This document shows positions 12,326-24,798 of a stretch of DNA of 64,000 nt, in pieces (position 1 is the stretch's first letter; every line of letters begins with the position of its first letter). A model generated the notes under the pieces. That model did not search any database, had not been told where the DNA came from, and saw nothing but the letters and a program-made list of their open reading frames with translations. Source of the DNA: Stropharia rugosoannulata (Eukaryota; Basidiomycota; Agaricomycetes; Agaricales; Strophariaceae); contig JANCIK010000002.1 in NCBI GenBank assembly GCA_028532985.1, positions 868,001 to 932,000 of the forward strand, given 5' to 3'. The position numbers and the translations under genes are program-made.

Positions 12326-15300
12326 ATGGCAGAAGCAGCTGATGGGAACATCAAGGTCGTTGTTCGATGCAGGCCTCTGAACTCTCGTGGTATGTCTTGA
12401 ATGCATATAACAGACCAAAATGTCTAAATAAGCTTTATGGTGCTTCGCAGAACTCGCCCGCGGCGCGAAGCCGCTCATTCGAATGAGTGGGAACCAGACA
12501 TTTATCGACCCGCCTGAGGCGGGATCTGCCCAGGACACGAAGCGGGCTACGGAGAGGAAGACTATGGCGTTCAGCTTTGACAAGAGCTACTGGTCTGCTG
12601 GGCCCCGCGACGAGCCAGGCTATTGCTCGCAGCAGACATTGTACGACGATCTGGGGAAGGAGCTGCTGGATCACGGTTTTTCGGGGTTCAATGCGTGTAT
12701 CTTAGCTTGTGAGCATCTGCTTTTTTGTATAAGAGGTGGGCGGTGTTACGCTGCGTGGTCTTGTTGCTTGACCTCTCGTCGTTACGAGAATGAGCGGTTA
12801 CAGCTTGGAAGCGGCTGCCGTTATAGATGTCGTTATAGACAACTATATCTTTAATATGTTTCATATACACTTTACTGATTCTTTGTTGCATTTAGATGGT
12901 CAAACTGGTATGTCGGTGTTTCACAGCAGATGTCTGGATTTATAGTTACTTTGTTTTAAGGATCTGGGAAATCATACAGGTATGTCTTCTCGTGAATGTT
13001 GAATATATGAATCTAACTTCTTTGTTTCAGTATGATGGGATGTACGTTCGTGAACTCATTGGTGCTTGATCTATTTCATTGACTTTACCGGTGCAGACGG
13101 TGCGGACAAAGGAATCATTCCCCTGACGTGCCTAGAACTTTTCCAGCGCGTGGAGACCAAATCAGCTCAAGACCCGACTCTCAGTTTTACTGTTGAAGTC
13201 TCATATATTGAAATTTACAACGAGAAGGTGCGGGACTTGTTGAACCCCAAAAACACTGGAAACCTACGCGTCCGTGAGCACCCAAGTCTGGGTCCCTATG
13301 TCGAGGACCTGAGCAAGCTTGCTGTTGCTAGCTATGATGACATGATGACACTTATGGACGAAGGGAATAAGGCACGAACAGTGGCTGCGACCAACATGAA
13401 CGAAACGTATGTACTTCTGATTATGTGGGTTAGACGTAAGCTGAATGAAATCGACAGCTCTTCTCGTTCGCATGCTGTCTTCACCCTTCTACTGACCATG
13501 AAGAAACGCGACGAAGCTACTAATTTGGACACGGAGAAGGTCTCGCGCATCAAGTGAGTTTTCTTTTCTATGATAATACGTCGTCCACGCCAACCATCCG
13601 TATATTCATCCAGTCTGGTCGATCTTGCCGGATCCGAACGAGCTAACTCAACAGGTGCCACAGGACAGCGACTTAAGGAAGGTGCAAATATTAACAAGTC
13701 GCTGACGACGCTGGGAAAGGTCATCTCGGCGTTGGCAATGGCTAGTCAGAACGAAGGCAAGAAAGGGAAAAAAGGAAAGGCCGATGACTTCATCCCATAC
13801 CGCGATTCAGTAGGCTTGCTGTTTTTTTTTTTTGCAGATCTCATGTCAGGGTCTGATCGGCCATTTCTAGGTACTTACATGGCTGCTAAAGGATAGTTTG
13901 GGTGGCAACTCAAAGACCGCCATGATAGCAGCCATCGCTCCCGCAGATTACGAGGAAACGCTCAGTACCCTCAGATATGCCGATCAAGCCAAGAAGATTA
14001 AGAACAAAGCTGTGGTGAATGAGGATCCAAATGCGAAGTTGGTACGCGAGCTCAAGGAAGAGCTCGAAGTACTGAGAGGTATGTTATTATATCGATTGTT
14101 AGTGCGGTGAATGGATGTTAACACCTCTACGTAGCGCGCGTATCTGGTGCAGCGTCAGAGGCTACATATGATCCATCGGTGCCGCCAGAGAAGCAGAAAG
14201 TGACATACCAGACGAAGGATGGTCGTATCAAGACTGTAACAAAAGCTGAGCTGCAGGAACAGATGGAGGCTAGTGAAAAGTTGATGCAGAGTCTAAACGA
14301 GACATGGGAGGAGAAGTTGGAACGAACCCAAGAGGTACAAAAGGAGCGAGAGAAGGCGCTTGAAGAACTGGGGATTACGGTGGAGAAGAACCATGTCGGC
14401 GTGCATACACCAAAGAAGGTGAGCAGACTTTTCAAATGCGCTGAATGGTCACTGCCACATCAAAGCAGCCCGTGGTCATCGTACATTGTATGGTACTGAT
14501 TATTTCACATTTAATTAGATGCCTCATCTGGTCAATCTGGTGCGTCTTTATTTCATATTCGTCCAAAGTGTTCTCGAAGCCTACTAAGCAACTTTAATCT
14601 GCAGAATGAAGGTACGTCAGCCTCTATTAATGGCTAACTTGGCACCTTACCATCCTTTTTTAAAGATCCTTTGATGAGTGAATGTCTAATTTACCAAATT
14701 AAACCCGGAAAGACAGTGGTGCGTGATCATGGAACTTTCTATGTATTGTTTTTACCTTACTTGCTCATTGCAACTTGGGGGACCATTTTTATCGCTAGAT
14801 TGGTCGTCTCGATAGCGATAAGCCTGCTACAATCCGCCTCAGCGGGGATAACATCCTCGAGGACCACTGTCATCTTGAGAATATAGAAGGCAAAGTTACG
14901 ATTGTGAGCATGCCTGATAGCGTAACTGTAAGACCATGCGTTTCTATCTTATAATGAAGGAAAACTCAAAGTGCATATGGCTAGTTCTTGAACGGAAAAC
15001 AGCTCGTTCCAGGTCAGGTAGGTGGAATCCATTTGCTACATTATGCGGGTTTTGTCGACGATGGTTATAGGTGCATAAACTCCGCTCAGGCTTCCGGATC
15101 ATTCTCGGTAGGCATTTTCACAATTTTTGCTCGTTATTTCAGTATTTTGACTCTGCGTTCGTCCCGAGTATAGGCGATAACCATGTGTTTCGATTTAACA
15201 ATCCCGAAGAAGTTCGCAAGCAGCGAGATCGTGCAACTCAGAAATCGAACTTGCAGCTCAGTATCTCAGCAGCTGATCTTGAAGCAAGCGATGCCCCCCA

Positions 15301-18300
15301 TTCAGCTACATCATCCGCCAATGATGAGTTCGACATTGATTGGAATTTTGCAAAGCGGGAGGCAGCTCTAGCACGGCTCGGCTTGGATCCCGGTCTCGAC
15401 AATCTTCCGGATGATGACCTCAATAAACTGTATGAGAAGATCACGAAAGTGAAAACCATGCGCGACCACAACTCCAAGTCCCGTCCAGAAAGCAGTTTAA
15501 GCCAAGCCGATGATGTTTGGAGTGAGACCAGCAGGCCTCAAACGAGCGAAGCCTTTACAGATGATACAAGCGTCTATGCCGTTCCAAGCTGGGGTGGAAG
15601 TCCAGCCGTTGATGCACCACTTAAGGATGTGCAAAATCAGCTGGAGACTAGATTACACGAGATGAATGGCGATTCCACAGAAGCAGAAGACCTCAAAATT
15701 GAAAAAGAACATATGGAGCATCAGCTGCGTATCGTTCGGGTACAAATGAAGCGTCTGATTGATGCTCGCTCCAGGGGGGAGCTGGATACAGCCGTTCTGG
15801 ACTACGAACCTGTCATCTTTTCTGCACGTCAGCTGCGTCTAATCCGGAAAGTCCTGGACAGGTGGAGGTCCCACAGATCATTTTCTATGGCAGAGGTGAT
15901 CTTGACAAATGCTGTAATGATTAAAGAGGCGAATGTCATCAGGTTAGTTTCCTTTTTTAACCGTTCATTGTATGAAAACTGAACTAGTATCCTGGACAGT
16001 AAAGAACTCGGAAAAGAGGTTTCATATAACTTTACAGTCTCTTCTGGAGGATCTTTGGCTGCCCCAACATCTTCTGTCGACACCATCGCCGGACTCGGAG
16101 AATTCGGCGATGTTGCCGACCCAGTCTTAGCCTCTGCAACTCAGCCAGCGGTCGCTGTCAAAATTCTGGACAAAAGACATAACGCTATCTATACCTGGTC
16201 ACTCGATAGGATGCAGCAACAACTGCAACGCATGCGCAATCTCACTACATACATTGACCGACCTTCATATACGCAACACTTCTCTTCGGATGAGCCGTTT
16301 TTTGACTCCCCACCACCCGAATACTCGTTCATAGGCAATGCCCTGATTTCCTTGGGCACGTTATCGCGTAGACTTTCTTCCACTTCCACTGTTCCTATAT
16401 TTTGCCGATACACATCTGAAGCAATTGGATCATGCCGGGTTGAAATGAAAGTTGTCAACGTCGTGTTGTCGCCAAAATATCTCAATACGCAGTCATCTCC
16501 GTCAACCCGTTCCTCGTCCCCTGCCCCAGGATCCGTGCCCCCGGGAAGTAAGTTAAGCTTCTTCCTGACTATTGACCAGGTTAAAGGCCTTTCTTCACAT
16601 GATTTCCGTGGTGTCCACTTACAAGTTCGCCTGTCGTCATTCGTTGGGTCATCCGTTTCAGCAGAGGAGGTTTTCCCATCTAATACCCTCGATATGGATA
16701 CGTCGTCTTTATCTGAACTTAAATTTAGACGCAGTTTCTCGATTATCACCACTTCTAGAGTCTTGAATCACCTACGACAAGGTTATGCCCCCATAGAATT
16801 CTTTGCAGCCCTCAAACCAACTTACCTAGAGCGTATGGAACGATGGGATGAAATGCGAGAGCAAAAGCACTTCGTTAGGCCGACTCCAGAAAACCCCACG
16901 ACTCCTTCACCTGAACCAGCTGCCACACTTCCTCCAATGCGCCGCTCCGAAACCGACTTCGTGGTAGAACAAATGCATGATGTGGCTGCGTGGTTGCAAG
17001 TTTGTGAACTTGCGCCAGATGGCTCCTATACTCCTGTTCCCGTGATATCCCAGGGCAGTCTTGACCCAGGAGTTTTCTCATTGCATCAGGGGTTACAACG
17101 TCGAATATGTATTTCTCTGTCTTCCAACTCAGGGCTTCAACTACCATGGCAGGAATTCACTAGAGTCCGCATTGGGAACGTTCGGCTCTTAGACGCTAAA
17201 GGCCGAATTCATGATTCGACGTCAAAGGCACTTATATCTCTTCCCCTCCTCAAAGATCAGGTGCTTGAATTCAAACCCGACGGATCAGGAGCGCTTTCCG
17301 CTGTGGCCCTTTGGGATTCTAGCGTTCACGATTCAGTGTTGTTGAACCGCGTGACGGCGTCCAACCATCGAATCTTGCTGCAGTTGACATGGTCCATAGC
17401 CGTGGAAACATGCAGCGATCCGGTGCAGTTCAGCATGGACGTCGCTATTGCTATGCAGACAAGGGACGCTGGCCCTCCCTCCAAACTTCTCACGTTCTTT
17501 GGATCTAACAAAATCCTATCCAAAACTAGCACACTGTTCAGCGTGCGGCTCTCCCCTCCTCTCACGCGCTCAGCGAAAGACTTGTGGCGGCTCGACACAT
17601 CCGAAAAATATGTACGCGGTGAGGAGACCCTGGGCGTTTGGAAGCCGCGCGGCATCTCGGTGGTCGACGATTATATAAGGCTTATCACCACTGAACAACG
17701 CGCGGCAGATGTGCAAGCTATTAGAGTCATGTTGGCATCACACCCACCCAAGGCGATACCTCCAGATGCTCTGGCGTGGCGCGCTGATGAGCTTCTGAGA
17801 AAGTCCATTGGGCTATGGCAGAAACAGTTCGGACATCGTGGAAAGGTTTGTTATTATGTTCTCTCCCATATTCATATTATGCCTGATGGCCGCTGTCTGT
17901 AGATTGTTTTGAGTCAAGAACCGACTGACCCTGAGGAAAGCACGGCCTCAAAACAGTTGTCATCACTTGATGGGTTGAAATTGATCTCCGAAACGAAAGT
18001 AGTTCCCCGGAGGTATTACCCTATCTTTAATCTTATTTCTTTGACCACTCACCTGTGATCCACAGCGACGGTGCAACAAAAAAAGGCCACCTGATGATCC
18101 TCACGGATGCGAGTCAGGACATCTGGGAGCGACGATGGTTCGTACTAAAAAGGTACGTTCACACATGCTCAACCTTCTACATACTGTTACTGACGAAACA
18201 CAGGCCTTACCTCCATGTGTTCACCCATTCCAACGAGCTGGAAGAGACGGGCATCATCAGCCTAACTGGGGTCAACGTCGAAAGCGACCCGTTCAAAGAG

Positions 18301-18493
18301 TCGCTGCTTGGGGTGAGCGAGAAAACTTCCCTCTCTTCGTCTCTTTGCGGCTTCCTTGCTGACACCTTCATTTCAGAAACCGTTTTCGTTCACGCTATTT
18401 ACATCTTCCAATTCACATGCTCTTGCTGCCCCTAATCTCAAGGAACTTCAATCTTGGATAACCAAACTAGACCCTACACGTCTACCTTCTTGA
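12326..18493 (+). CDS. kinesin-3 motor (KIF1/Unc-104/UncA type) with FHA and C-terminal PH domain
   Basis: A 22-exon GT-AG model totals 4788 nt and gives 1595 residues. The motor starts [15 protein letters not shown]. The P-loop GQTGSGKS lies near residue 110, switch I is NMNETSSRSH, switch II is [17 protein letters not shown], and the neck is [19 protein letters not shown]. An FHA domain spans about residues 495-600 ([16 protein letters not shown], then [12 protein letters not shown]). The long middle matches the KIF1-associated regions, and the last three exons encode a PH domain ([20 protein letters not shown]). Kinesin-3 motors carry endosomes and vesicles along microtubules, and PH domains bind phosphoinositides. 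Exons of 12, 19 and 11 nt encode the P-loop region, and exons of 21 and 7 nt precede the FHA domain. Order and motifs make the family assignment secure; a few splice sites could be off. Confidence 0.93.
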
Positions 18494-19466
18494 CCTATCC
18501 CTCTTCATTGGATTTCATGACTATTGATCGCGCCGCGCTGCTAATTTCATCTTCCATCGATATGCCAATCACTGTTTAGAACATATTTTGCTAACAATTA
18601 TGTATATCATATCCTATTTGTTATCTAGTACATTAGACTTTTACCCCAGGAAAATCGCATACCCTATAAATAAAATCGAACATTTAACTGTAGTGAGGGG
18701 ACGGGACATTGTTGAGTTGGCTGAGCTTGTTATTTATGCACGTCGCACGACCCCTGTCGTAAGTTCCTATATAAGACGAGTAACCTTCCATATATGGGAA
18801 GGTGAGCATGTGGCGTGATGATGGATGACACATCGTGATAATTAAATCGTGGAACTTAGCAGACCGTGCACAAGGGGTGGGATTATTCGAGGTACGCTAG
18901 GGTACGCTTCGTCGACCCATTTAAAGCACCGAAGCGTTTCTAGAAAATGTGCGAAGCCACTGTGTTCTGCTACTTCTGTTCTATTAGGACGGTCAGTCTG
19001 TGGAACTCTTTCGAGGCTGGACAGACTCGTAAGTCGTAAGTAAGTATTAGAACGGCTGCCACACCCCAGAAATGCAGCGCAGGCAAAGATGTACGTGGAC
19101 ATGGTAGGTGCTCAGTGAATACGTCATGATCAGAGAATTTTTGATATTCGTAGCGTAGCATACTAATACATGTACATTGTTGTTCTATATATGAAAAGAA
19201 AGAAAGCATGCGGACTCCGGGATGGCTGGTATTTAATGATACAATAAATAGTGTATGCGCCTCTTTGAGTGCTACCTCGTAGAATATGACATAATGCGTG
19301 TGGTATGGTAGTGATACAGTGAGTAATGTGTGCGTATTGTCCCTCCGAGAATTCCAGGGTATTTTGGTTTTGGGTATGCGGTGCGTGTGCATGTGCGCCG
19401 GGCCGCGAGTGGGGGTGGGTGGGGGTATGCTGCGAACTGGAACTGGAATGGAAATGGGGGACGGAC
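18494..19466. other. convergent intergenic region
   Basis: Lies between the 3' ends of the kinesin and the cyclopropane synthase gene. It is AT-rich and holds no supported gene. A long open frame from 19330 to 19974 on the plus strand is antisense to the synthase and is not counted. Confidence 0.55.
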
Positions 19467-21460
19467 TCAGTCACATCTCACTGGGGTATCGTTCTACATG
19501 GACGGTGAAGAAAGATCAAGTCAGCACGGGCTGGGAGCTGTGGGATGGGAGGAGGGACGGACTGACCTCACGGATAAAGGAGAGCATGTGACACGCGATG
19601 TAGCCCTGCGCAAAGCCCGCGCCGGCGTACGCGAAGAGGTAGTGCCACTTGCGCTTGAACATGGCGTAGTCGGCCGCGCTCGTCAGGCCCGGGTAGTCCC
19701 GCGCGACGAGGTCCTGCGACAGGTTGGCGTCGAGCCGCCGGCCCCACTCGCGCAGCGTGCGTGGGTAGTCTGTGTGTGCGGAAAAGGGGGAGGGTTAGCG
19801 CTGGTGTGGGCGGGGTGGGGGAGGGGGCTTACGCGCTGCGTGGTTCTCGACGCTGTCGAGGTTGAAGCGCCCCTGCGAGCCGGCGTGCGCGGCGGTGATG
19901 AGCGCGGTCGCGCTCGGCAGGCAGGAGTTGGGCCACATATATTTGCGCATGAAGTCCTCCGCTCTGGAAAATAAATAAGTAAGTTAGAGTAGGGAGGGGA
20001 AAATGTATACGTACTGGTAGGCGGAGAACTTGGACTCGGGGAAGGTGGACGCGGTGACGACTGCGGTCGCGTTCTTGGGCTTGAGGGCAAAGTCGACGAG
20101 CTTGAAGTAGTGCTCGTAGTGCTTCGCGCCGACGTGCTGAGGTGCGTATGTCTGTTAGCCTGGTTTTTATTTATTAATAAAGATAATGACAAACCTCAAG
20201 CATCTCGACGCTGACGAAGGCGTCAAAGGCTTTCTCGAACTCGGCGGGGATTTCGCGGTAGTCCATGAGGTGGACGCGGATGCGGCTCTCAAGGCCGAGC
20301 GCCTTGATGCGTTCCTCTGCCAATTTTTTCTGCTCGACGGAGAGCGTCAAGGTGTCGACTTCGCAGCCGAATGTCTGGGCGGCCTAAAATAGGCGTCAGC
20401 AAGGATCAGTGTATACTTGAGTGAATTGTTTACCTCAATCGCGAGGCCTCCCCAGCCGCTGCCAAACTCGAGGATGCGGTGTCCTGGTTTGACGCGCGCG
20501 GTGCGAAGGACATGGCGGATTTTCCGGAGCTGGGCGGCTTCGAGGTCGCCTGGGAAAGGCCCCATCTCGAGGTCACCCCGGACCCCGCCCTCCGCCTCGC
20601 CCCAGAGTGCGCAGGAGTACATCATCTCCTTGCTCAGGAAGGCCTAAAATATATGCGCATCAGTACGGCATGTTATGATATGCTGAGAGGTCGGAGTATG
20701 ACGCACCTTGAACAATTCATTGGACTGATCGTAGCTTGCGATGGCGTTTAGGCGCGCCTGTGAGCGCGTCTGGCCGAGAAAGCAGTTGTATGTGCTGGAG
20801 ATGGCCGAAGATATTTTGGCGACTGTGGATGAGAGCGTGGTCTCCATGCCGGACTGGTTTTGGAGCCAGATCTGTCACGGCACATCAAGTCATGAGATGG
20901 GTGTGCATGTATTGGCGGCCGGAGGAGAAAAGACATACATCCATTGCGCCCTTAAGCGAGGAGACCTCCACATCCCCAATCATGTACGCCTCGCTAACTA
21001 GCATAGAGAAAAAATGTCAGGGCATGTCAAGCCTGCTGGTGGGACAAGATCTTACAGCCCAGGTCCCCCGACCTTTATGGAAATAAATATATAGGGTTAA
21101 AAATAGCATGGGCGGTTCCTGCAATAAATTGTACTTACAACAAGATGCGCAACCAGAAGTTATCGTTGACGACTTTGAGATGGACGTCATTGCAGCCCTT
21201 TTGGTACTTCCCATAATAGTGTGTCCCTTCAGAATCGGATATAGTCAAGTGTCCGACGCTGATTGCGGTCTCGAGCACTGAGAGAATGGAGGAACGCGCT
21301 GGAGAGCGGTGAGCAGTTGGACGGCGACAGAAAAGTAGCGGTACATACCAAAGGCGGCGGCCCACGTCTTGGGGTTAAATGAGGGGACGACAGAGGTGTA
21401 GAGGAAGCGGTTCTTGGAGGACTTGAGAAGCTGGACACAGGGTGCAGCGCTTGAAGACAT
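19467..21460 (-). CDS. cfs1: cyclopropane-fatty-acyl-phospholipid synthase (SAM-dependent), Cfs1-like
   Basis: Eleven exons (21349-21460, 21139-21298, 21056-21072, 20939-20997, 20707-20871, 20434-20643, 20195-20383, 20015-20136, 19833-19963, 19567-19769, 19467-19493) total 1395 nt and give 464 residues. The N-terminal part has DNFWLRILLSGDLGFSEAYM. The SAM-binding motif is ILEFGSGWGGLAIE near residue 235, followed by VSVEMLEHVG. The C-terminal part holds the GYIACHMLSFIRE helix. The enzyme transfers a methylene group from SAM to unsaturated acyl chains of membrane phospholipids. In Coprinopsis a cfs1 gene of this family is reported as required for fruiting-body initiation. The third exon is only 17 nt but supplies the conserved D-L-G ahead of FSEAYM. 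The 9-codon last exon is less certain. Confidence 0.9.
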
Positions 21461-23552
21461 GGTGGTGAGAGAGAAGGGCGAGATATGTCGGCTGTGTAGC
21501 GAAATAAACACGCGGAGGAGAAGGCGCGAGTAAAGAAACTCGGAGGAGTGAAGACAGGGAGATGAGGAAACGGCTGGGCCTTATATGCAGGGCGTCAGCG
21601 CGACGGATGAAATTGGACGATGTGCCGGGCTGGGGATGAAGATCGGCAGGAGGACGATAAATCTGTGTCAAACCAGAAGGAAGGATTCGCGAGAGTCAGA
21701 TGAATGCATGAAAAGCGTGTTGGCTGAGGGTCATTTCTAAATTCTCGATTTGGCATCCCCATATGGGGCAACTCCCGTACACAGCTCGCTCCTCCCCACC
21801 CGAACCCTGATCCCAGCGCGTAATAGAATGCCCACTCTGCAATCCCAGGATCCCCAGGATTCCCCCCTCGGATTCGATCTCGATAGCCTTTTGCCTCTGC
21901 AGTCTGCGCGCAATTTAGCTCATCGTGCGCGCCTGCCCACGTGAGTTTTGCCAGCTAGCGCGTGCATTCAGTCCCGTCCCACATGCCCCACGGCCCACAC
22001 AACCTACTCTTGTTTCCCCGCACATTGATCTGTTCCATACGCGACCGAGCCGTGACGCTCTAGCCTGTCGGGCACCTCCAGGTCTCTTACACAGCAACGT
22101 GCAGCGCTTCCTCGGACTGACCACAAGACCTCCACACTATCCTCGGAATCGCGCTCGTCGGGACGTGCAGTGACAGCATACACGCCCCAGTGCGGCCGGC
22201 GTGATCCTATCGTTTCAATCTGGGACCGCACACGTTCTCCCCGCTTCGGGGAATGGTTGGCGCCTTACAATCGCTGCATTAAGTCGACCAGCGACAAAGC
22301 TGCGAATGCGCTGCTTTCTCGGGTTTATCTCCTGGACAAGAATATATCTGCGGGGAAGGCCCACTAATTTTGTCGCCCCTTGGCGGGGCACATCGCCGCG
22401 GAGACACAGGCTGTAGGCGTGAAGAAGGTCGATGTGGCAGGAGACGAGTCCATATGTCAGGCCCTCGAGCGAGTGCACATGTGGCTGTGCGAAAGCCGAG
22501 GTGATGCCATCACCATTGCGAGGCGCTTGACGCTTGCTCATCGCGCTCTGCTGTCTGAAAGTCAAGTGGGCGCAAATGAAGGCATTCAAACGCTCCGTGT
22601 TCATTAACTTTTTGGCTTGGATGTAATACGGCAAGCAAGCTTTGGATTATTCCAATAACTTCTATCACGTTGGAGCCACCAGTCCGTTGGCTCCTTCACC
22701 CAACGCTATGCTTGCATGGTCCTATCTCGAAGGAGATGTAATATAATCAAACTGTTCCCATTGGCACGACGCAATATCGATCTCGCGTGAAGATGGGGGT
22801 GGAAGTTTGACTGTAGGAAAAATCCGAATCTTGGTCGAAGAGACTCTTGCTCAAGAACAGAATTCAAGGAAACATTTTATCTAGACGGGGATTAGATCCA
22901 ACAATGTCAGTGCGTATCTTTAGGCTTTGCAAGCGTAAAAATACAAGCGTCTCTCGACGTAACCCTAGTTAGGTGGTTGAAGTAGGATTTTCTGCGCAAG
23001 AGCCCAAAGAAAATCATTGCAGATAAATGCGCCTCGCTCGCTGTAGAAAACATTCACTTATCTCCGAGTGACAATCGGTGAAACTCTGCCCTCGCTTGAA
23101 TGTTCTAAACGAAATGAAAAGCGAGCAGCCAGATGCAAAACTACCAATCCGATCAGATAGACGCTCCCGCTAAACCGCTAAACGCCGGAGCACTTTCGTT
23201 AAGAAGAGCAAAAAGTAAGCATGAACGCCGAGTTCAACGTAAAGCAGCCGGAGCCTGCTCGTGATTCGCAAAAAAACAAGCCGGCTATCCAATGGCTGCT
23301 GCGCCTGGGGCGGCGACAGCTGCTGCTCGTATTATCTATTGAGGTTGTTTGTTTCAGAGGATTCACCACTGCGCGTTTGGGGGTACTCATCGGGAATGAG
23401 AAAAGTTACACTCGGAAGAACGGTTTTCGGAAAGTCAGAAAGACTGGGGGAACCTCCCAACACGGCCTGCCATTCATATTCGTTCCATTCAATGTTGCTT
23501 ATATGACTTCCAGAAGTCTAAAGGGTGGATAGATGATAGCTAATACCGTTTG
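21461..23552. other. intergenic, about 2.1 kb
   Basis: Contains the promoter of the cyclopropane synthase gene and the 3' side of ARL2. The open frames here (for example a 139-codon one at 22215-22634, minus) show no family motif or splice structure and are not called. Nothing repetitive seen. Confidence 0.5.
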
Positions 23553-24494
23553 TCAGTTCGTTCCGATGAGAGCCTGTGGCGGTGGAGGTGCTTGGGGCGC
23601 CGTCTTGCTGTAATACAGCCTTCCAGCAACATCGTTCACCACCCAATCGAGTCCAGAAACAATGTTTTTTCCAGTAACTGCACTGCAGGACCATATTTTC
23701 CAGAGGTGGGTCGTGATCGAGGGAAGATCGAGCGCCTGGGGAAATATATCTTCAGGAATATATTCGCGATGGCAGGGTCACGTAGTGGATCTTACGTCGC
23801 GAATTTCTGCATCAGTCATAGAACCGTGCAAATCCTGTTTGTTGGCAAATACAAGTAAAGATGCACCTGCGAGACGCTAAAATAAAACGTGATACCCGTG
23901 CAAGAATAGACGGAATAAGTCGTCACAGTCCCGTCGGCCAGAGTTGGAGAGAGAGAGGGAACTCACGTCTTCGGTTAGGAGACTATGTAGCTCCTGTTTG
24001 CAATCGTCCATTCGGGCCCTATCGCTGGAGTCTACAACCCAAACCAATGCGTCGGTTTGTTCAAAATAGTTTCGCCAATATGGCCGAAGGGTCCTTTGGC
24101 CCCCAACGTCCCCTAAATTTATGATCTCGGATCTTAGTAGGGGTGCTCGTGAAACATAGTATACAGTATACCCACATATATTTAGAGTGTAACTTTAGAG
24201 TGAGGGAATGGGAAGATGGAATGATCAGTCTCGGGGAGCGCGTGAGGCGAATGTGGAGAGCACGCACTTTCCGTGTGCGAACGTCTTTATGTTGAACCCC
24301 AGCGTCGGGCTGATGCTGCTGATGTCCTCGCCGCTGAGCTTCTTGAGAATAGTCGTCTTGCCTGCGTTGTCCAACCCACTAAGGTTTTTGAGTTGGCCGA
24401 TCAATGTCTGTATTGCAGCGCAGACTCACAGAAAGAGCAGCCGCATCTCCTTCTCTTTCTGGCGGTTCTTTCGAATGATGGTAAGAAGCCCCAT
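23553..24494 (-). CDS. ARL2: ARL2-type small GTPase (ADP-ribosylation factor-like 2)
   Basis: Six exons (24430-24494, 24268-24378, 24176-24192, 23967-24112, 23796-23876, 23553-23735) total 603 nt and give 200 residues. It starts [20 protein letters not shown], the ARL2 N-terminus. The GTPase motifs appear in order: GLDNAGKTT (G1), PTLGFNIKT (G2), [21 protein letters not shown] (G3), NKQDL (G4) and CSAVTG (G5). The third exon is 17 nt and supplies YTLNI plus the first base of the G3 Trp; a model that skips it loses that Trp. ARL2 works with tubulin cofactors in tubulin folding and microtubule assembly. The C-terminal ~20 residues (Pro/Ala-rich) extend beyond the usual ARL2 end. It is divergent from eIF5B. 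Confidence 0.93.
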
Positions 24495-24798
24495 GTTTCT
24501 GGCAGGGCGCGCGCGGCAGGACGGATGGTTCTAGCAAAGTGCGCAAATACCTGCACCCAGGGTGCACTTGGTATGTGGGAAGCTGCGAATCGAGTCAGTG
24601 CTACATCGTAAGTGGATGGGGACTACAAGTGCCGGGGAGAGGAGCCGAGAAGAGGTCACGTTTCTTCTGATCTTTCCGTCTTCCGGGTCCGACTCAACAT
24701 TTCCTCTCGGGCGCTGTATCTATTCCTCTTTCCTCCACCATCGGTCACACACCAGACCGCCTCGTTCACATACCGCACCACACCACCACACACGGCAA
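24495..24798. promoter_or_regulatory. divergent promoter region, ARL2 / eIF5B
   Basis: 304 bases separate the two start codons. A CCACCATC pyrimidine/CA-rich leader runs up to the eIF5B ATG at 24799. No specific operator is identified. Confidence 0.5.

Noticed and set aside
19330..19974. 214-codon plus-strand frame
   Set aside because: Antisense to the last exons of the cyclopropane synthase gene, whose exon chain and motifs are clear.
22215..22634. 139-codon minus-strand frame
   Set aside because: No motif, no splice partners, and composition like the surrounding intergenic DNA.
24113..24267. ARL2 model splicing 24268 directly to 24132
   Set aside because: It is in frame but gives LGDVGG with no tryptophan and one extra residue; the 17-nt exon model restores the consensus.
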